From positions 62,001-126,000 of the forward strand of contig NZ_JAKNQL010000006.1 of NCBI RefSeq assembly GCF_022662375.1: a stretch of 64,000 nucleotides of DNA, in the 5' to 3' direction. The position numbers and the translations under genes are program-made. The number at the start of each line of letters is the position of its first letter. Positions within the stretch are counted from its first letter, which is position 1. The DNA is from Pseudomonas sp. CROZ-RG-20F-R04-15 (lineage in GTDB: Bacteria; Pseudomonadota; Gammaproteobacteria; Pseudomonadales; Pseudomonadaceae). Below, piece by piece: positions 1 to 9,673 of the stretch. The notes beneath the pieces were generated by a model. That model did no database searches. It was given only the letters and a program-made list of their open reading frames with translations, and was not told the origin of the DNA.

Positions 1-1
1 C

Positions 2-49
2 ACCTTCGATCTGCTGACGGCGAAGGTCAGGGAGATGATCAGGCAATGA
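2..49 (+). CDS. possible 3' end of a gene entering from the left
   Basis: From position 2 the plus strand is open to a TGA at 47-49 and would encode a short amphipathic tail (TFDLLTAKVREMIRQ). It looks like a natural protein C-terminus and would converge on the Rhs/TcC gene. Only 15 codons are visible, so this rests on plausibility alone. Confidence 0.3.
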   Translation, partial: TFDLLTAKVREMIRQ

Positions 50-64
50 ACGACTGCTCACTCA

Positions 65-3031
65 TCAGACAGACGTTGTAGCACTGTTCAGCAGTCGTTG
101 GTTGTTTCCACTATTCCTGGTTTCTTTATAGCGTCTTCGTTTATCTGCAGCGGAAAACAGATTTCTGTCGGTATCGGCTCTGGGCGTCGTTACATTCGGA
201 ACGGCGTTGACCTCATGCAGACCCACCCCAGACAAAACCCTTTCACCGACGAGGGCGTCGAACTGACCGGCGAGCTGAAGATTTTCGAAGCCGGCTCGTA
301 AAACCGGGTCTACCACTTGATTCCCCAGAGCAGTACCTATCCCACGGTTGATCAATACATCACCTACGCCGTAGACCGAAGACATAGCGGTATCGTGCAG
401 AAAGCCTTTTCCGAATGTTTTCATGTCTTCGAGTGTCGGGAACGTCGGATTGCTTTCGCGATAACTGGCCGGGACGGAGGCTGCAGAACGAATAGAGTCA
501 CCCAAACCACTTTTCATCGCTCCGTTAGACATCGACTTCAAGATTGGAGGGACTGCGCTTGGCAAGACACTGAACAACATGCCCTCGCCAAAATTCACCG
601 CGAGGTCGGCACCGACATTCACCGCTTGCGATCTCGGCGTCGCATTCCCGTCATAGGCAATGGAACCACCCACACTGGAAATCAATCTGCCGGTGGCCCC
701 GCTGCCGAGATTTTTTGCAACTTCGGCCAACACATCGACGGGGTCGGAAAGAAAAACAACCCCAACCCCCGCTAACAGGCCTCCCAATGCCGCCGCTCCC
801 ATCCCCAAACCTTTCGAGATTCTGCTCACGCCAGCAGCTTCAAGATAATGCCCCGCGAGGCCTGCTGACGCGTAAGCCCATGAAGCACCGCTCAGAACCA
901 TTGCCGCGCTTCTCAGAGCTTCCTGCGCAGCCAACTTCATCACGGTCTTCGCAACATGCTTGGCAGCGAACCCCGCAGCGCCCTTCACAATCCCCCGGCC
1001 CATTCCGGATGGAATGGCCTTAAGGCGCTGGGTCGGGGTCACTCGCGTTTTGGCCAGACCCTGCAAGTCCACAAACCCGATCGGATTCCCGCCCACCATA
1101 CGATACAAATTCAGCCCATCGTGAACGCCACCCGGATCGGCACTCAGCCATCGTTGCCGCCACGGCAGGTAGTAACGAAATCCGTAGTAATACAAACCCG
1201 TTGCATCCCGCTCCTGCCCCGAATAACGCACCGTCCGGTAACTGGCTTCGACTTTGTCACGCCCGGCCCACCAGGCGGTTCCGCCGTAGGCGTAGTAGCT
1301 TTCCTGGCTGATCAGCAGGCCCTGTATGTCCAGCTCCAGACTGCTGGAACCTAGATGATCGGTCAGGATAAAGCGGTGTTGATCGTCGGCGATGCCCGAT
1401 GGCCGGACTTTTTCCCAGTGCAGAACCTGCACGTTGCAGCGACCGGCCTGGACACTGATGACCTGAAGGGTTTCTTCGGGACTGGTGCGAATTTCCAGCC
1501 CCGGGAAATAGCGGGTTTCATACAAACGCGTCATTTGAGCGCTATAGACCGTGCGGACTTTGCGCCGCCGCCGGCCTCCTCCATCGTAGAAATAGCACTC
1601 GTTGTCATTGGGCTGATCTACGCGCACGACCTGATCGACGCAATGTAAGCGGTCGCGGCAGCCCCATCGCAACGCCTTACCTTTTTGCAGCGCGTTGAGG
1701 TTGCCATTGGCGTCGTACGCCGCGCAGATTTCGCTTTCCCCTGGCCGCTCGCCAAGGGCGGTATACGGCAAACTGCGATTGCTCAACGTCGCCACGGCCG
1801 TGCGTTCAGTGCGCTGACCACTGTCGGCATGATGCTGCAAGGTAAACAGATTGCCGCCATCGTCGTAGTCAAACGTCTGCTGATAATTTTCCAGCTGGCC
1901 GGGATCGGGTGGTGAACTGAACTCCGGCAACTGCGGCCCCCACGGCAGGTTGATGCGTTGCTGGCCTGTGGCTTCGATCAATTGGTAGAGCGTGTCATAA
2001 CGATAAGTGTTGACGGCGATAACCCGTTGATTGCGCGAGTAACGAATGGGTTGAGCGCCATCATTGATACTGATGAGATTGCCGACGGGATCGTAGGTGT
2101 ACGCCAGATCCTGCAGCGCAGGCTTGTCAGCGAGATGGGCGAGCAAACGGCTCAAGCGTCCGCTCTCGGGATCAAACGAGCAACGAGTGACAACCTGGTT
2201 ACCGGCCGTTTGCTGCTCGATCTGCCCTTCAGCGTTGTAGTGAATTTCACCAACCAGCGTGGTCTGTTGCCGGGCACCGGCCATTTTCAGGCTGATTCCG
2301 GCCAGTTCACCCGCCAGCGTCTGCCGCACATATTGCTCATGGCCCGCTGCATCGAGATGGCGGGTCTGCTCCCCCAACGCGTTATAGCCGGTCTGGGAAA
2401 CCGCACTTTCAGCTTCCAGCAGAGCGTCGCGCTCGAGGGGATCAAGGGGCCAGTCCGGCACCTGCGGCGTATTGAGAAAGCGCCACGCTTGTTCAAGCGG
2501 GGCTCCCAGGATACTGAACTCATTAAAGAATTGCGTACCCGCCGTGTCGTCATGCCTTATCAGCTGTCCGCAACGGTTGTGCCGTGCGGATTCGGTATTG
2601 GCGTCAGCATAGGAAAAGCACTCGGCGCGCCATTCCCCTTGATCGTTTGCAGCCTCGAAGACGAATGCCGGACGCAGCAACGCATCGTACACAGTCCTGC
2701 GTTGATTGAGCTTTTGATCCCAGTTCTGCAATGGCTGCCCCGACGCTGCCGGCAGGCTCAAATGCCAGCCGGCGTCGACATTGACGGACAGCAAAGCGCC
2801 GCCAGACAGACTGGCGATTGTGGTGTGATTCGAGGGGGTTGCGGGGTCATCCTGCAACAACGCGAACAATCGCGGGTCGCGAACATGGCTGGCCCGATGC
2901 TTGAAGTCGTCGACTGTCTGGGTAATACGCGGCTGCGGATCATCCTCGGCAGACCGCCTGCAATAGACAACCGTGCGTGCGGTGGCACCGCGAGCGTCGT
3001 ACACAGTGATTGCAGGTGTATGCCGATGCAT
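65..3031 (-). CDS. TcC/Rhs-type YD-repeat toxin protein
   Basis: A 988-residue YD-repeat protein like the C subunit (TccC) of insecticidal toxin complexes. The first ~640 residues hold degenerate YD repeats (TYDPVGNL, DYDDGGNL, AYDANGNL) that in this family form a cocoon shell. The Rhs core signature lies near residues 600-659 (GLYYYGFRYYLPWRQRWLSADP, then LNLYRMVGGNPIGFVDLQGL), where family members self-cleave. The remaining ~330 residues are the variable cargo region, rich in Gly/Ala and hydrophobic stretches, with no catalytic motif I recognise. I chose ATG 3031 because GAGG lies 9 nt upstream; an in-frame TTG sits at 3046. No tcA or tcB partner is in the window, so it may be an orphan or work with distant Tc components. 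The family call is firm; the toxic activity is unknown. Confidence 0.85.
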   Translation of the reverse strand: MHRHTPAITVYDARGATARTVVYCRRSAEDDPQPRITQTVDDFKHRASHVRDPRLFALLQDDPATPSNHTTIASLSGGALLSVNVDAGWHLSLPAASGQPLQNWDQKLNQRRTVYDALLRPAFVFEAANDQGEWRAECFSYADANTESARHNRCGQLIRHDDTAGTQFFNEFSILGAPLEQAWRFLNTPQVPDWPLDPLERDALLEAESAVSQTGYNALGEQTRHLDAAGHEQYVRQTLAGELAGISLKMAGARQQTTLVGEIHYNAEGQIEQQTAGNQVVTRCSFDPESGRLSRLLAHLADKPALQDLAYTYDPVGNLISINDGAQPIRYSRNQRVIAVNTYRYDTLYQLIEATGQQRINLPWGPQLPEFSSPPDPGQLENYQQTFDYDDGGNLFTLQHHADSGQRTERTAVATLSNRSLPYTALGERPGESEICAAYDANGNLNALQKGKALRWGCRDRLHCVDQVVRVDQPNDNECYFYDGGGRRRRKVRTVYSAQMTRLYETRYFPGLEIRTSPEETLQVISVQAGRCNVQVLHWEKVRPSGIADDQHRFILTDHLGSSSLELDIQGLLISQESYYAYGGTAWWAGRDKVEASYRTVRYSGQERDATGLYYYGFRYYLPWRQRWLSADPGGVHDGLNLYRMVGGNPIGFVDLQGLAKTRVTPTQRLKAIPSGMGRGIVKGAAGFAAKHVAKTVMKLAAQEALRSAAMVLSGASWAYASAGLAGHYLEAAGVSRISKGLGMGAAALGGLLAGVGVVFLSDPVDVLAEVAKNLGSGATGRLISSVGGSIAYDGNATPRSQAVNVGADLAVNFGEGMLFSVLPSAVPPILKSMSNGAMKSGLGDSIRSAASVPASYRESNPTFPTLEDMKTFGKGFLHDTAMSSVYGVGDVLINRGIGTALGNQVVDPVLRAGFENLQLAGQFDALVGERVLSGVGLHEVNAVPNVTTPRADTDRNLFSAADKRRRYKETRNSGNNQRLLNSATTSV

Positions 3032-3128
3032 GAGCGTGGACCTCAATCGATAATGAGGTCTTTTATGGGCGCGCGCCTTGACGGCGTCAACTGTCAGAAA
3101 TTACAGGCAGGACCCGTTTGGTCCTGTT

Positions 3129-3506
3129 TCAGGCGAGCAATTCCTGAATTTTTTCCTGCAGCACATCCAGATCGAACGGCTTTTCCAGAATCGGCGCCTT
3201 GCGCGTGATCGGGCTGCCGGTTTCGCGGATTTCCTGCGGATAACCGCTGATGAAAATCACCTTCAGGTCCGGGCGCAGCTTGACGGCCGGTTCGGCAATC
3301 TGCACGCCGGAGATACCGCCCGGCAAGCGGAAGTCGGTGATCAACATGTCCAGATGCGGCTTGCTCGCCAGTATCTCGAACGCCTGCTCGCCGTTTTCGG
3401 CCTGCAACACGCGATACCCCTGCCCCGACAAATAATCCGTCAGGACCATCAAGATAACCGGTTCGTCCTCGACGACGAGTACTACATCTTGTGCATCTAC
3501 GCTCAT
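3129..3506 (-). CDS. stand-alone CheY-like response regulator
   Basis: A single receiver domain of about 125 residues with no output domain. The acidic pocket VVEDEP is near residues 11-16, the phospho-acceptor is Asp58 in LITDFRLPGG, and the conserved Lys is in ILEKPFDLD near the C-terminus. An upstream in-frame ATG at 3554 would overlap the preceding kinase gene by a few bases, but ATG 3506 begins the canonical domain and has AAAGG upstream. It is the last gene of the minus-strand signalling operon, 44 nt after the receiver-kinase, so it is the likely phosphorelay target of one of the two kinases. It would work by protein interaction rather than DNA binding. Confidence 0.85.
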   Translation of the reverse strand: MSVDAQDVVLVVEDEPVILMVLTDYLSGQGYRVLQAENGEQAFEILASKPHLDMLITDFRLPGGISGVQIAEPAVKLRPDLKVIFISGYPQEIRETGSPITRKAPILEKPFDLDVLQEKIQELLA

Positions 3507-3550
3507 GGGAAGCCTTTGTTCGGTCAATAGCTGCTGATACGACCGTACGG

Positions 3551-4765
3551 TCAATCAGAGGTTGCGTCGGATGTGCCGTTTTCCTGGATTGGCAGACAAA
3601 CGCGAAACTGGGCGCCTTCGTTGATTTCACTCTCGACGACGATGGAGCCGCCATGGGCGGCGACGATCTGCTCGGAAATGAACAGACCCAGCCCGAGCCC
3701 GGCCACTACCGTCTTGGCGGAAACCCGTTCGAACTGTTGGAAAATACGCTTCTGATTCTCCTGGCTGATGCCGATGCCACGGTCCTGCACCTCGACCCGT
3801 GCTTCATCGCCCTCACGGTAAACCCGCACCTGAATCGGGCTACGACCACCATAGCGCAGGGCATTGGTGAGCAAATTGGTCACCACCTGCTCGATACGGA
3901 ATTCGTCCCAGTTGCCTTCCACCGGGGCTGGCGCGGTAAACGACACTTCGGTTTCTGCGGCCTCGATCTGTGGCCCAAAGTTCTGCAGCAGGTTGCTGAC
4001 CAATTGCACCAGATCGAAACGGCTCGGTCGGATCGACAACTTGCCAGTGCGAATGCGCGACACGTCGAGCATGTCTTCGATCAGACGGATCAGGCTTTTG
4101 ATCTGCCGTTCATCGCGGTCGACCATGGCGTGCATCTTGTCGAGGGTGAATGCCGCAGCGTTGTCCCGAGCCAGGTGCATCTTGCGCAACTGGGTTTCGA
4201 GAATCAGGCCGTTGAGCGGCGTGCGCACTTCGTGGGCGACGATCGACATGAAGTCATCGCGCATACGCACCGCCTGCTCCAGCTCCAGCTGGGTGCTTTG
4301 CAGTTGTTGCAACAACGCTTCCTGTTCGCGACGCGCCTGCTCCAGCGCTTCGACCTGCTGCTTCATCGCCTTGCTCTGGCGGTACAGGTCGACAAAGACA
4401 TTGACCTTGCTCTTCACCGCATGGATATCCAGCGGTTTGTGCAGAAAATCCACCGCCCCGCTTTCGTAGCCCTTGAACGCGTAGTTCAGTTCACGGCCAG
4501 CGGCGCTGACGAAAATGATAGGGATGTTCTTGGTTTTCTCGGTGCCGCGCATCAACTCGGCGAGTTCGAAGCCGTTCATCCCCGGCATCTGCACGTCGAG
4601 GATGGCCATGGCGAACTCGTGCTGCAGCAGCAACGACAGCGCTTCATCCGCCGACAATGCTTTGTAGACGGTACGGTCTTCACGCTTGATCAGCGCTTCG
4701 AGTGCCAGCAGGTTCTCCGGCAGATCGTCGACGATCAGCAGTTTGGCTTGGATATTACTCAGCAT
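3551..4765 (-). CDS. response regulator-histidine kinase hybrid
   Basis: A 404-residue soluble protein with a receiver domain first and a kinase second. Receiver: DDLPEN near residues 13-18, acceptor Asp in MAILDVQMPGMNGF, and Lys in FLHKPLD. A coiled coil rich in Q/E/A follows (about 130-165). The HisKA H-box is IVAHEVRTPLNGL, then a HATPase_c domain with N-box NLLTNALRYGG, G1 DRGIGIS and G2 GLGLGLFIS. There is no membrane segment, so input probably arrives by phosphotransfer to the receiver. It follows the CheB gene with start and stop almost touching (ATG 4765, CheB stop at 4759), indicating translational coupling. Confidence 0.9.
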   Translation of the reverse strand: MLSNIQAKLLIVDDLPENLLALEALIKREDRTVYKALSADEALSLLLQHEFAMAILDVQMPGMNGFELAELMRGTEKTKNIPIIFVSAAGRELNYAFKGYESGAVDFLHKPLDIHAVKSKVNVFVDLYRQSKAMKQQVEALEQARREQEALLQQLQSTQLELEQAVRMRDDFMSIVAHEVRTPLNGLILETQLRKMHLARDNAAAFTLDKMHAMVDRDERQIKSLIRLIEDMLDVSRIRTGKLSIRPSRFDLVQLVSNLLQNFGPQIEAAETEVSFTAPAPVEGNWDEFRIEQVVTNLLTNALRYGGRSPIQVRVYREGDEARVEVQDRGIGISQENQKRIFQQFERVSAKTVVAGLGLGLFISEQIVAAHGGSIVVESEINEGAQFRVCLPIQENGTSDATSD

Positions 4766-5352
4766 GCGATTCGTTCCAGCTCGACAAGCAGACGGCCGAT
4801 GCCGTGAATGGGTAGGACATGATCCGGCTGCTGAACCTTCAGTGCAGCCAGGGGCATGGTGGCGACTTGCGCCTCTTCGGGATCCTGGACGATGGTCAGG
4901 CCGCCGCAGCGTTTGACCTCGGCCAGCCCGCGCGCGCCGTCGTGATTGGCGCCGGTCAGCAGTACAGCGGCCAGCGATGCACCGTAGGCGTCGGCGGCCG
5001 ATTCAAACAGGTAGTCAATCGAAGGCCGGGAATAATGCACGCGGTCCTCAAGACTCAGCGACAGGCTGCGATCCTGCTCCACCGACAGGTGATAACCCGG
5101 CGTCGCGAAATACACGTTGCCGGCAACGATGTCCTGTTTATCGGCAGCCTCGTGCACCGGCATCTCTACACGCCGGGCGAAGACCTCGGCCAATTGGCTG
5201 CGGCGCTCTTCAGGCAGATGCAGGACCACAATGATCGGCAATGCATAGCCTCGGCGCAGCGGCCCGAGCAGGCTCAACAGCGCCTCAACGCCACCGGCGG
5301 AAGCACCGACCACAATCGCCTCGACGCGAGGTAAAGCCACGGCCTCGTTCAT
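4759..5352 (-). CDS. CheB-type protein-glutamate methylesterase without receiver domain
   Basis: About 197 residues consisting only of the CheB catalytic domain. The nucleophile Ser is in VGASAGGVEALL, the His in VVLHLPEE and the Asp in LLTGANHDGARG, the usual Ser-His-Asp triad. Classical CheB has an N-terminal receiver; this one does not. The start ATG at 5352 overlaps the upstream cheR-like stop as ATGA, so the pair is translationally coupled. A longer frame reaches 5460 but lies inside the CheR coding sequence. No chemoreceptor, CheA or CheW gene is near, so the substrate may be something other than a chemoreceptor, perhaps the adjacent kinase. Confidence 0.88.
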   Translation of the reverse strand: MNEAVALPRVEAIVVGASAGGVEALLSLLGPLRRGYALPIIVVLHLPEERRSQLAEVFARRVEMPVHEAADKQDIVAGNVYFATPGYHLSVEQDRSLSLSLEDRVHYSRPSIDYLFESAADAYGASLAAVLLTGANHDGARGLAEVKRCGGLTIVQDPEEAQVATMPLAALKVQQPDHVLPIHGIGRLLVELERIAC

Positions 5353-6209
5353 TTTTTGCGGTAGATCCGTTCTTGTTTCACCAGCGCTTCGAACTGGTTG
5401 GCATAGCTGGAAAAATCCAGCGTCTCTTTGCTGCCGAGTACCAGAAAACCGCGATGGCAAAGCGATTCATGGAACAGCCCGAACGCGCGATCCTGCAGCT
5501 TTTTGTTGAAGTAGATCAGCACGTTGCGGCAGGAAATCAATTGGGTTTCGGAGAACACGCTGTCCGTCGCCAGACTGTGGTCGGCAAAGGTCACGTTCTC
5601 GCACAAGGTCTTGTCGAAAATCGCGTAACCGTACGCTGCAGTGTAGTAGTCGGCAAACGATCGCTGACCACCGGCCTGCTGATAGTTAGCCGTGTAGGCA
5701 CGAACATTCTCCATCGAGAAAATCCCCTGCTTGGCCTTGTCCAGCGAGCGCGGGTTGATGTCCGTGGCATAAATGATCGTGCGATCGAGCAGGCCTTCTT
5801 CGCGCAGCAGAATCGCCATCGAATAGACCTCCTCGCCCGTGCTGCACCCGGCGATCCAGATCTTGATCGACGGATAGGTGCGCAGCAACGGCACCACTTC
5901 CCGGCGGATCGCGAGGAAGTGCGACGGATCGCGGAACATCTCGCTGACCGGAATCGTCAGCAATTGCAGTAACTGCATAAACGCCGTCGGATCGTGCAGA
6001 ACCTTTTCCTGCAATGCCGAAATCGTCGCGCATTCGAACTGGCTCAACGCGTGTTGCACCCGGCGCTTGATTGAAGCACCGGAGTAATCGCGAAAATCGT
6101 AGCTGTACTTGAGGTAGATCGCCTCGATCAACAAGCGCAGTTCGATTTCACTGTTTCTTTCAGCTGGCGTACTGCGTTCCACTAAATGCGTTCCATCTTC
6201 GGTAACCAC
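5349..6209 (-). CDS. CheR-type SAM-dependent methyltransferase
   Basis: A 286-residue CheR-family O-methyltransferase, which in chemotaxis methylates receptor glutamates. The N-terminal helical domain (about 20-100) carries IKRRVQHALS, like the basic helix that docks on receptors. The SAM domain has the hallmark KIWIAGCSTGEEVYSMA and, later, LISCRNVLIYFNKKLQ. Its start lies inside the 3' end of the giant kinase gene (28-nt overlap), so it is coupled to it. Pairing with a receiver-less CheB suggests a reversible methylation circuit attached to kinase signalling. Confidence 0.9.
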   Translation of the reverse strand: MVTEDGTHLVERSTPAERNSEIELRLLIEAIYLKYSYDFRDYSGASIKRRVQHALSQFECATISALQEKVLHDPTAFMQLLQLLTIPVSEMFRDPSHFLAIRREVVPLLRTYPSIKIWIAGCSTGEEVYSMAILLREEGLLDRTIIYATDINPRSLDKAKQGIFSMENVRAYTANYQQAGGQRSFADYYTAAYGYAIFDKTLCENVTFADHSLATDSVFSETQLISCRNVLIYFNKKLQDRAFGLFHESLCHRGFLVLGSKETLDFSSYANQFEALVKQERIYRKK

Positions 6210-9200
6210 ACGCGAATCAGCGAGAACAGGCGATCCAGGTCAATGGGCTTGGCCAGGTAATCATTGGCGCCCGCCTGCAGGCAGCGCTCCTGATCGTCCT
6301 TCATGGCCTTGGCCGTCACCGCGATGATCGGCAGCTTGCGCCAGCGCGGATCCTTGCGGATTTCAATGGTGGCTTCGAAACCGTCCATTTCCGGCATCAT
6401 CACGTCCATCAACACCAGATCGATGTCCTCGACTTCGTTAAGTCTTTCAATCGCCTCACGACCGTTCCGGCCAATGACCACGACTGCGCCTTTGGTCTCC
6501 AGCGCGCTGGTGAGGGCGAAAATGTTGCGCACATCGTCGTCCACCAACAGCACTTTGCGACCCTCGAAGACCTTGTCGCGGCTGCGCGCGGTCTTGAGCA
6601 TCTTCTGCCGTTCATGGGACAACTGCGATTCGACTTTGTGCAGAAAGAGTGTGACCTCGTCCAGCAAACGCTCTGGCGAGCGTGCGCCCTTGATGATGAT
6701 CGAGCGCGAATACTTGCGCAGGTCGGCCTCTTCGTCGCGGGTCAGGTTGCGTCCGGTGTAGACGATGACCGGCGGAAACGAGCAAATGTCCTCGGTGGAC
6801 ATGCGCTTGAGCAGGTCATTGCCGAGCATGTCCGGCAGCTTCAGATCGATGACCATGCAATCGTAGATCGTCGTGCGCAACAGCTCCAAAGCGTCCTGCG
6901 CAAGGCCGACGGCGGTGATTTCGATGTCTTCGTCGCCGATCAGTCGGGCGATGCTTTCGCGCTGCAGATCGTCATCCTCAACCAGCAGCACGCGTTTGAC
7001 CTTTTGCGTCAGTTTGGCTTCGAGACGGGCGAACACGTCCTTGAGCTCTTCGCGGGTGGTCGGTTTGACCGCGTAGCCGATCGCGCCCATGTGCATGGCC
7101 GCTTCGACACGATCTTCAACGGAAATCACATGCACCGGAATGTGCCGGGTTTCGGCGTGTTCTTTCAGGCGTTGCAACACGGTCAGGCCAGAGTGATCCG
7201 GCAGGCGCATGTCGAGCAGGATCGCATCCGGGACGAACTCTTTCGCCAGGTCATAACCCTCGTCCGCGCCGTGGGCCACCAGACACTGATAACCGAGTTC
7301 GTGCGCCAGATCGTAGAGGATGTGCGCAAAGTTCGGCTCATCTTCCACCACCAGAATGCAGCGCGTGGCGAACGGGGCCTTGTCGCGGTCATCGGCGAAG
7401 CGCGGAATGTGCACTGGCGCCAATGGAGAAACCACCGGCGCCAGTGGTGTGCTGACCATCGTGGCTGGCGGGGTAAAGGTCAACGGCGCAAACGGTACGT
7501 CGCTGGACTCGTTGAATTGTTGCGGCAACACCAACGTGAACACACTGCCCTGCCCCGGCGCGCTGCTGACACTGATCGAACCACCGAGCAAGGTCGCCAG
7601 GTCCCGCGAAATCGACAGGCCCAGCCCGGTGCCGCCGTATTTGCGGTTGGTGGTGCCGTCGGCCTGGCGGAAGGCCTCGAAAATGCTTTCCTGCTGATCG
7701 GCGGCGATACCGATACCCGAATCGCGCACGATAAACGCAATCCGGTCGTCCGGCTGGCCAGCAATGGTCAGGCTGACGGTGCCCTTTTCGGTGAACTTGA
7801 TGGCGTTGGACAGCAGGTTCTTGATCACTTGCTCCAGACGCTGACGGTCGGTGTACAGCATGCCCGGTGCGCCAGGCTGCAAATCGACACTGAAGGTCAG
7901 CTGTTTGTCTGCGGCCAAAGGCTCGAAGACATTGCGCAGACCTTCAGCCAGACGCGCGACACTGGTATTTTCCGCAATCACTTCAAGCTTGCCTGCCTCG
8001 ACCTTGGAGATATCCAGAATGTCGTTGATCAGGTTGAGCAGATCGTTGCCGGCGGAGTAGATCGACTCGGCAAACTTGACCTGCTCGGCGCTAAGGTTGT
8101 CCTGCGGGTTTTCTGCCAGCAGCTTGGCCAGAATCAGCGAACTGTTCAGCGGCGTGCGCAGTTCGTGGGACATGTTGGCGAGGAATTCGGACTTGTACTT
8201 GCTCGAGCGCTGCAACTCTTCGGCGCGCTCTTCGAGCTGGACCTGGGCCTGATTGAGTTCGGTATTTTTCAGGTCCATGGCGTCGCGTTGCTCGGCCAGG
8301 GTTTGCGCCTGTTCGGCGAGCTGCTCGTTGGTCTGTTCCAGTTCGACCTGTTGGGTTTCCAGATGCGCCTGGGACTCCTTGAGAATCCGCGACTGTTCTT
8401 CCAGCTCTTCGTTGGCGGTTTTCAGCTCTTCTTGCTGAACCTGCAACTCTTCGTTGAGCTGTTGGGTTTCGGCCAGCACTTCCTGCAAGCGCTGACGGTA
8501 GCGTGCGGCTTCGATGGAGGTGCCGATGTTGCTGGCAATCAGTTCCAGCAGTTCGATATCACGATCATTGAGCGGACGCAGGAAACCCAGTTCGATCACG
8601 CCGTTGACGCGGTCGTCATCACTGGTCGGCACCACCATCACACTGTGCGGCAAGCCTTCACCCAGACCGGAACTGACCTTGAAGTAATCGGCCGGCACCG
8701 AATCCAGACGAATCAACCGCGCCTGCTGCGCCACTTGGCCGACGATGCCTTCGCCGCTGTAGATCGACTGCTCCTGCTCTTCCTGCTCGCGGGAGAAACC
8801 ATAGGTGGCCACACGCTTGAGGCCGCCGTGCTCTTCACGCACATACAGCGCAGCCACGGCGGTGCCGAGGTATTGCGCACAGAACTGCAGAATATTGCGT
8901 CCCAACAGGTTCAGCGTCAGCTGGCCCAGCACCTGCTCGGCCAGTTCGGTCTGGCCATTGCGCAACCACGCCTGCTGTTCAAGGCGTTCGGCACTGGCTT
9001 GCTGTGCGGCCAGGTTGGCGCCGTAGTTGGTCGACAGGTTGACCAGATCGCGACGGCCGATATAGGCGAGCAAACCACTGATCCCAGCGATGAACAACAG
9101 ATAGAGGCTAATGCTCCAGATCGTCGTGCGACGCACGTCTTCATTGCGCGTGGTGCGCAAAACCTGTTCGGTCTCGATAACGTCTTCGAATTGCTTGCGG

Positions 9201-9673
9201 ATTTCGTCCGTCAGGCGCTTGCCGCGTCCGGCCTTGACCGCGCCCCGGTAATCACCGCTGGAACGCTGCAGATCGATCATCGATTGCGCGTAATTCGCCC
9301 ATTCGGTCTGCAACGCTTGCAGACGACGCAGTCGATCGGTTTGCACCGGGTTGTCGGCGGTCAGTTCGAGCAAGGTGTCAAGCGCCACGGCGATGCGCGG
9401 CTTGGCGGTTTCATATGGATCGAGGAAGTGTTCGTCGCCGCTGAGCAGGAAGCCGCGCATGCCGGTTTCCAGATCCACGGTGAGCTTCACCGCTTCATTG
9501 GCGTTATTGATCACCCGGTCGGTGTGTTCCACCCACTGGATCACCGACAGCAGATAAGTGATCAGCGACACGAAGAACACGGCACTGAGCACACCGACGC
9601 CCAAAGGCAGACTGATGTTGCGACTCAGGAGTTTACGAAACCGTTGCTCATCAACCGAAGACGGAGAGGACAT
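6182..9673 (-). CDS. CHASE3-GAF hybrid sensor histidine kinase with three receivers
   Basis: About 1163 residues from ATG 9673 (AAGG upstream; the frame extends to 9718 without a good site). Order: TM helix (about 22-46); periplasmic CHASE3-like four-helix sensor (about 50-175, with TGMRGFLLSGDEHFLDPY); second TM (about 186-208); GAF domain (about 240-385); long Q/E-rich coiled coil (about 390-490); HisKA with SEFLANMSHELRTPLNSSL; HATPase_c (NLLSNAIKFTEKG, DSGIGIA, GGTGLGLSIS); then three receivers with acceptors in AILLDMRLPD, CMVIDLKLPD and LVLMDVMMPE. It heads the minus-strand operon and would feed the downstream receivers. Its domain layout recalls pseudomonad kinases for biofilm and stress switching, but I cannot name an orthologue. 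Confidence 0.92.
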   Translation of the reverse strand: MSSPSSVDEQRFRKLLSRNISLPLGVGVLSAVFFVSLITYLLSVIQWVEHTDRVINNANEAVKLTVDLETGMRGFLLSGDEHFLDPYETAKPRIAVALDTLLELTADNPVQTDRLRRLQALQTEWANYAQSMIDLQRSSGDYRGAVKAGRGKRLTDEIRKQFEDVIETEQVLRTTRNEDVRRTTIWSISLYLLFIAGISGLLAYIGRRDLVNLSTNYGANLAAQQASAERLEQQAWLRNGQTELAEQVLGQLTLNLLGRNILQFCAQYLGTAVAALYVREEHGGLKRVATYGFSREQEEQEQSIYSGEGIVGQVAQQARLIRLDSVPADYFKVSSGLGEGLPHSVMVVPTSDDDRVNGVIELGFLRPLNDRDIELLELIASNIGTSIEAARYRQRLQEVLAETQQLNEELQVQQEELKTANEELEEQSRILKESQAHLETQQVELEQTNEQLAEQAQTLAEQRDAMDLKNTELNQAQVQLEERAEELQRSSKYKSEFLANMSHELRTPLNSSLILAKLLAENPQDNLSAEQVKFAESIYSAGNDLLNLINDILDISKVEAGKLEVIAENTSVARLAEGLRNVFEPLAADKQLTFSVDLQPGAPGMLYTDRQRLEQVIKNLLSNAIKFTEKGTVSLTIAGQPDDRIAFIVRDSGIGIAADQQESIFEAFRQADGTTNRKYGGTGLGLSISRDLATLLGGSISVSSAPGQGSVFTLVLPQQFNESSDVPFAPLTFTPPATMVSTPLAPVVSPLAPVHIPRFADDRDKAPFATRCILVVEDEPNFAHILYDLAHELGYQCLVAHGADEGYDLAKEFVPDAILLDMRLPDHSGLTVLQRLKEHAETRHIPVHVISVEDRVEAAMHMGAIGYAVKPTTREELKDVFARLEAKLTQKVKRVLLVEDDDLQRESIARLIGDEDIEITAVGLAQDALELLRTTIYDCMVIDLKLPDMLGNDLLKRMSTEDICSFPPVIVYTGRNLTRDEEADLRKYSRSIIIKGARSPERLLDEVTLFLHKVESQLSHERQKMLKTARSRDKVFEGRKVLLVDDDVRNIFALTSALETKGAVVVIGRNGREAIERLNEVEDIDLVLMDVMMPEMDGFEATIEIRKDPRWRKLPIIAVTAKAMKDDQERCLQAGANDYLAKPIDLDRLFSLIRVWLPKMERI

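Noticed and set aside
3491..4807. Long plus-strand frame opposite the receiver-kinase
   Set aside because: His/Gln-rich shadow without motifs or a ribosome-binding site.
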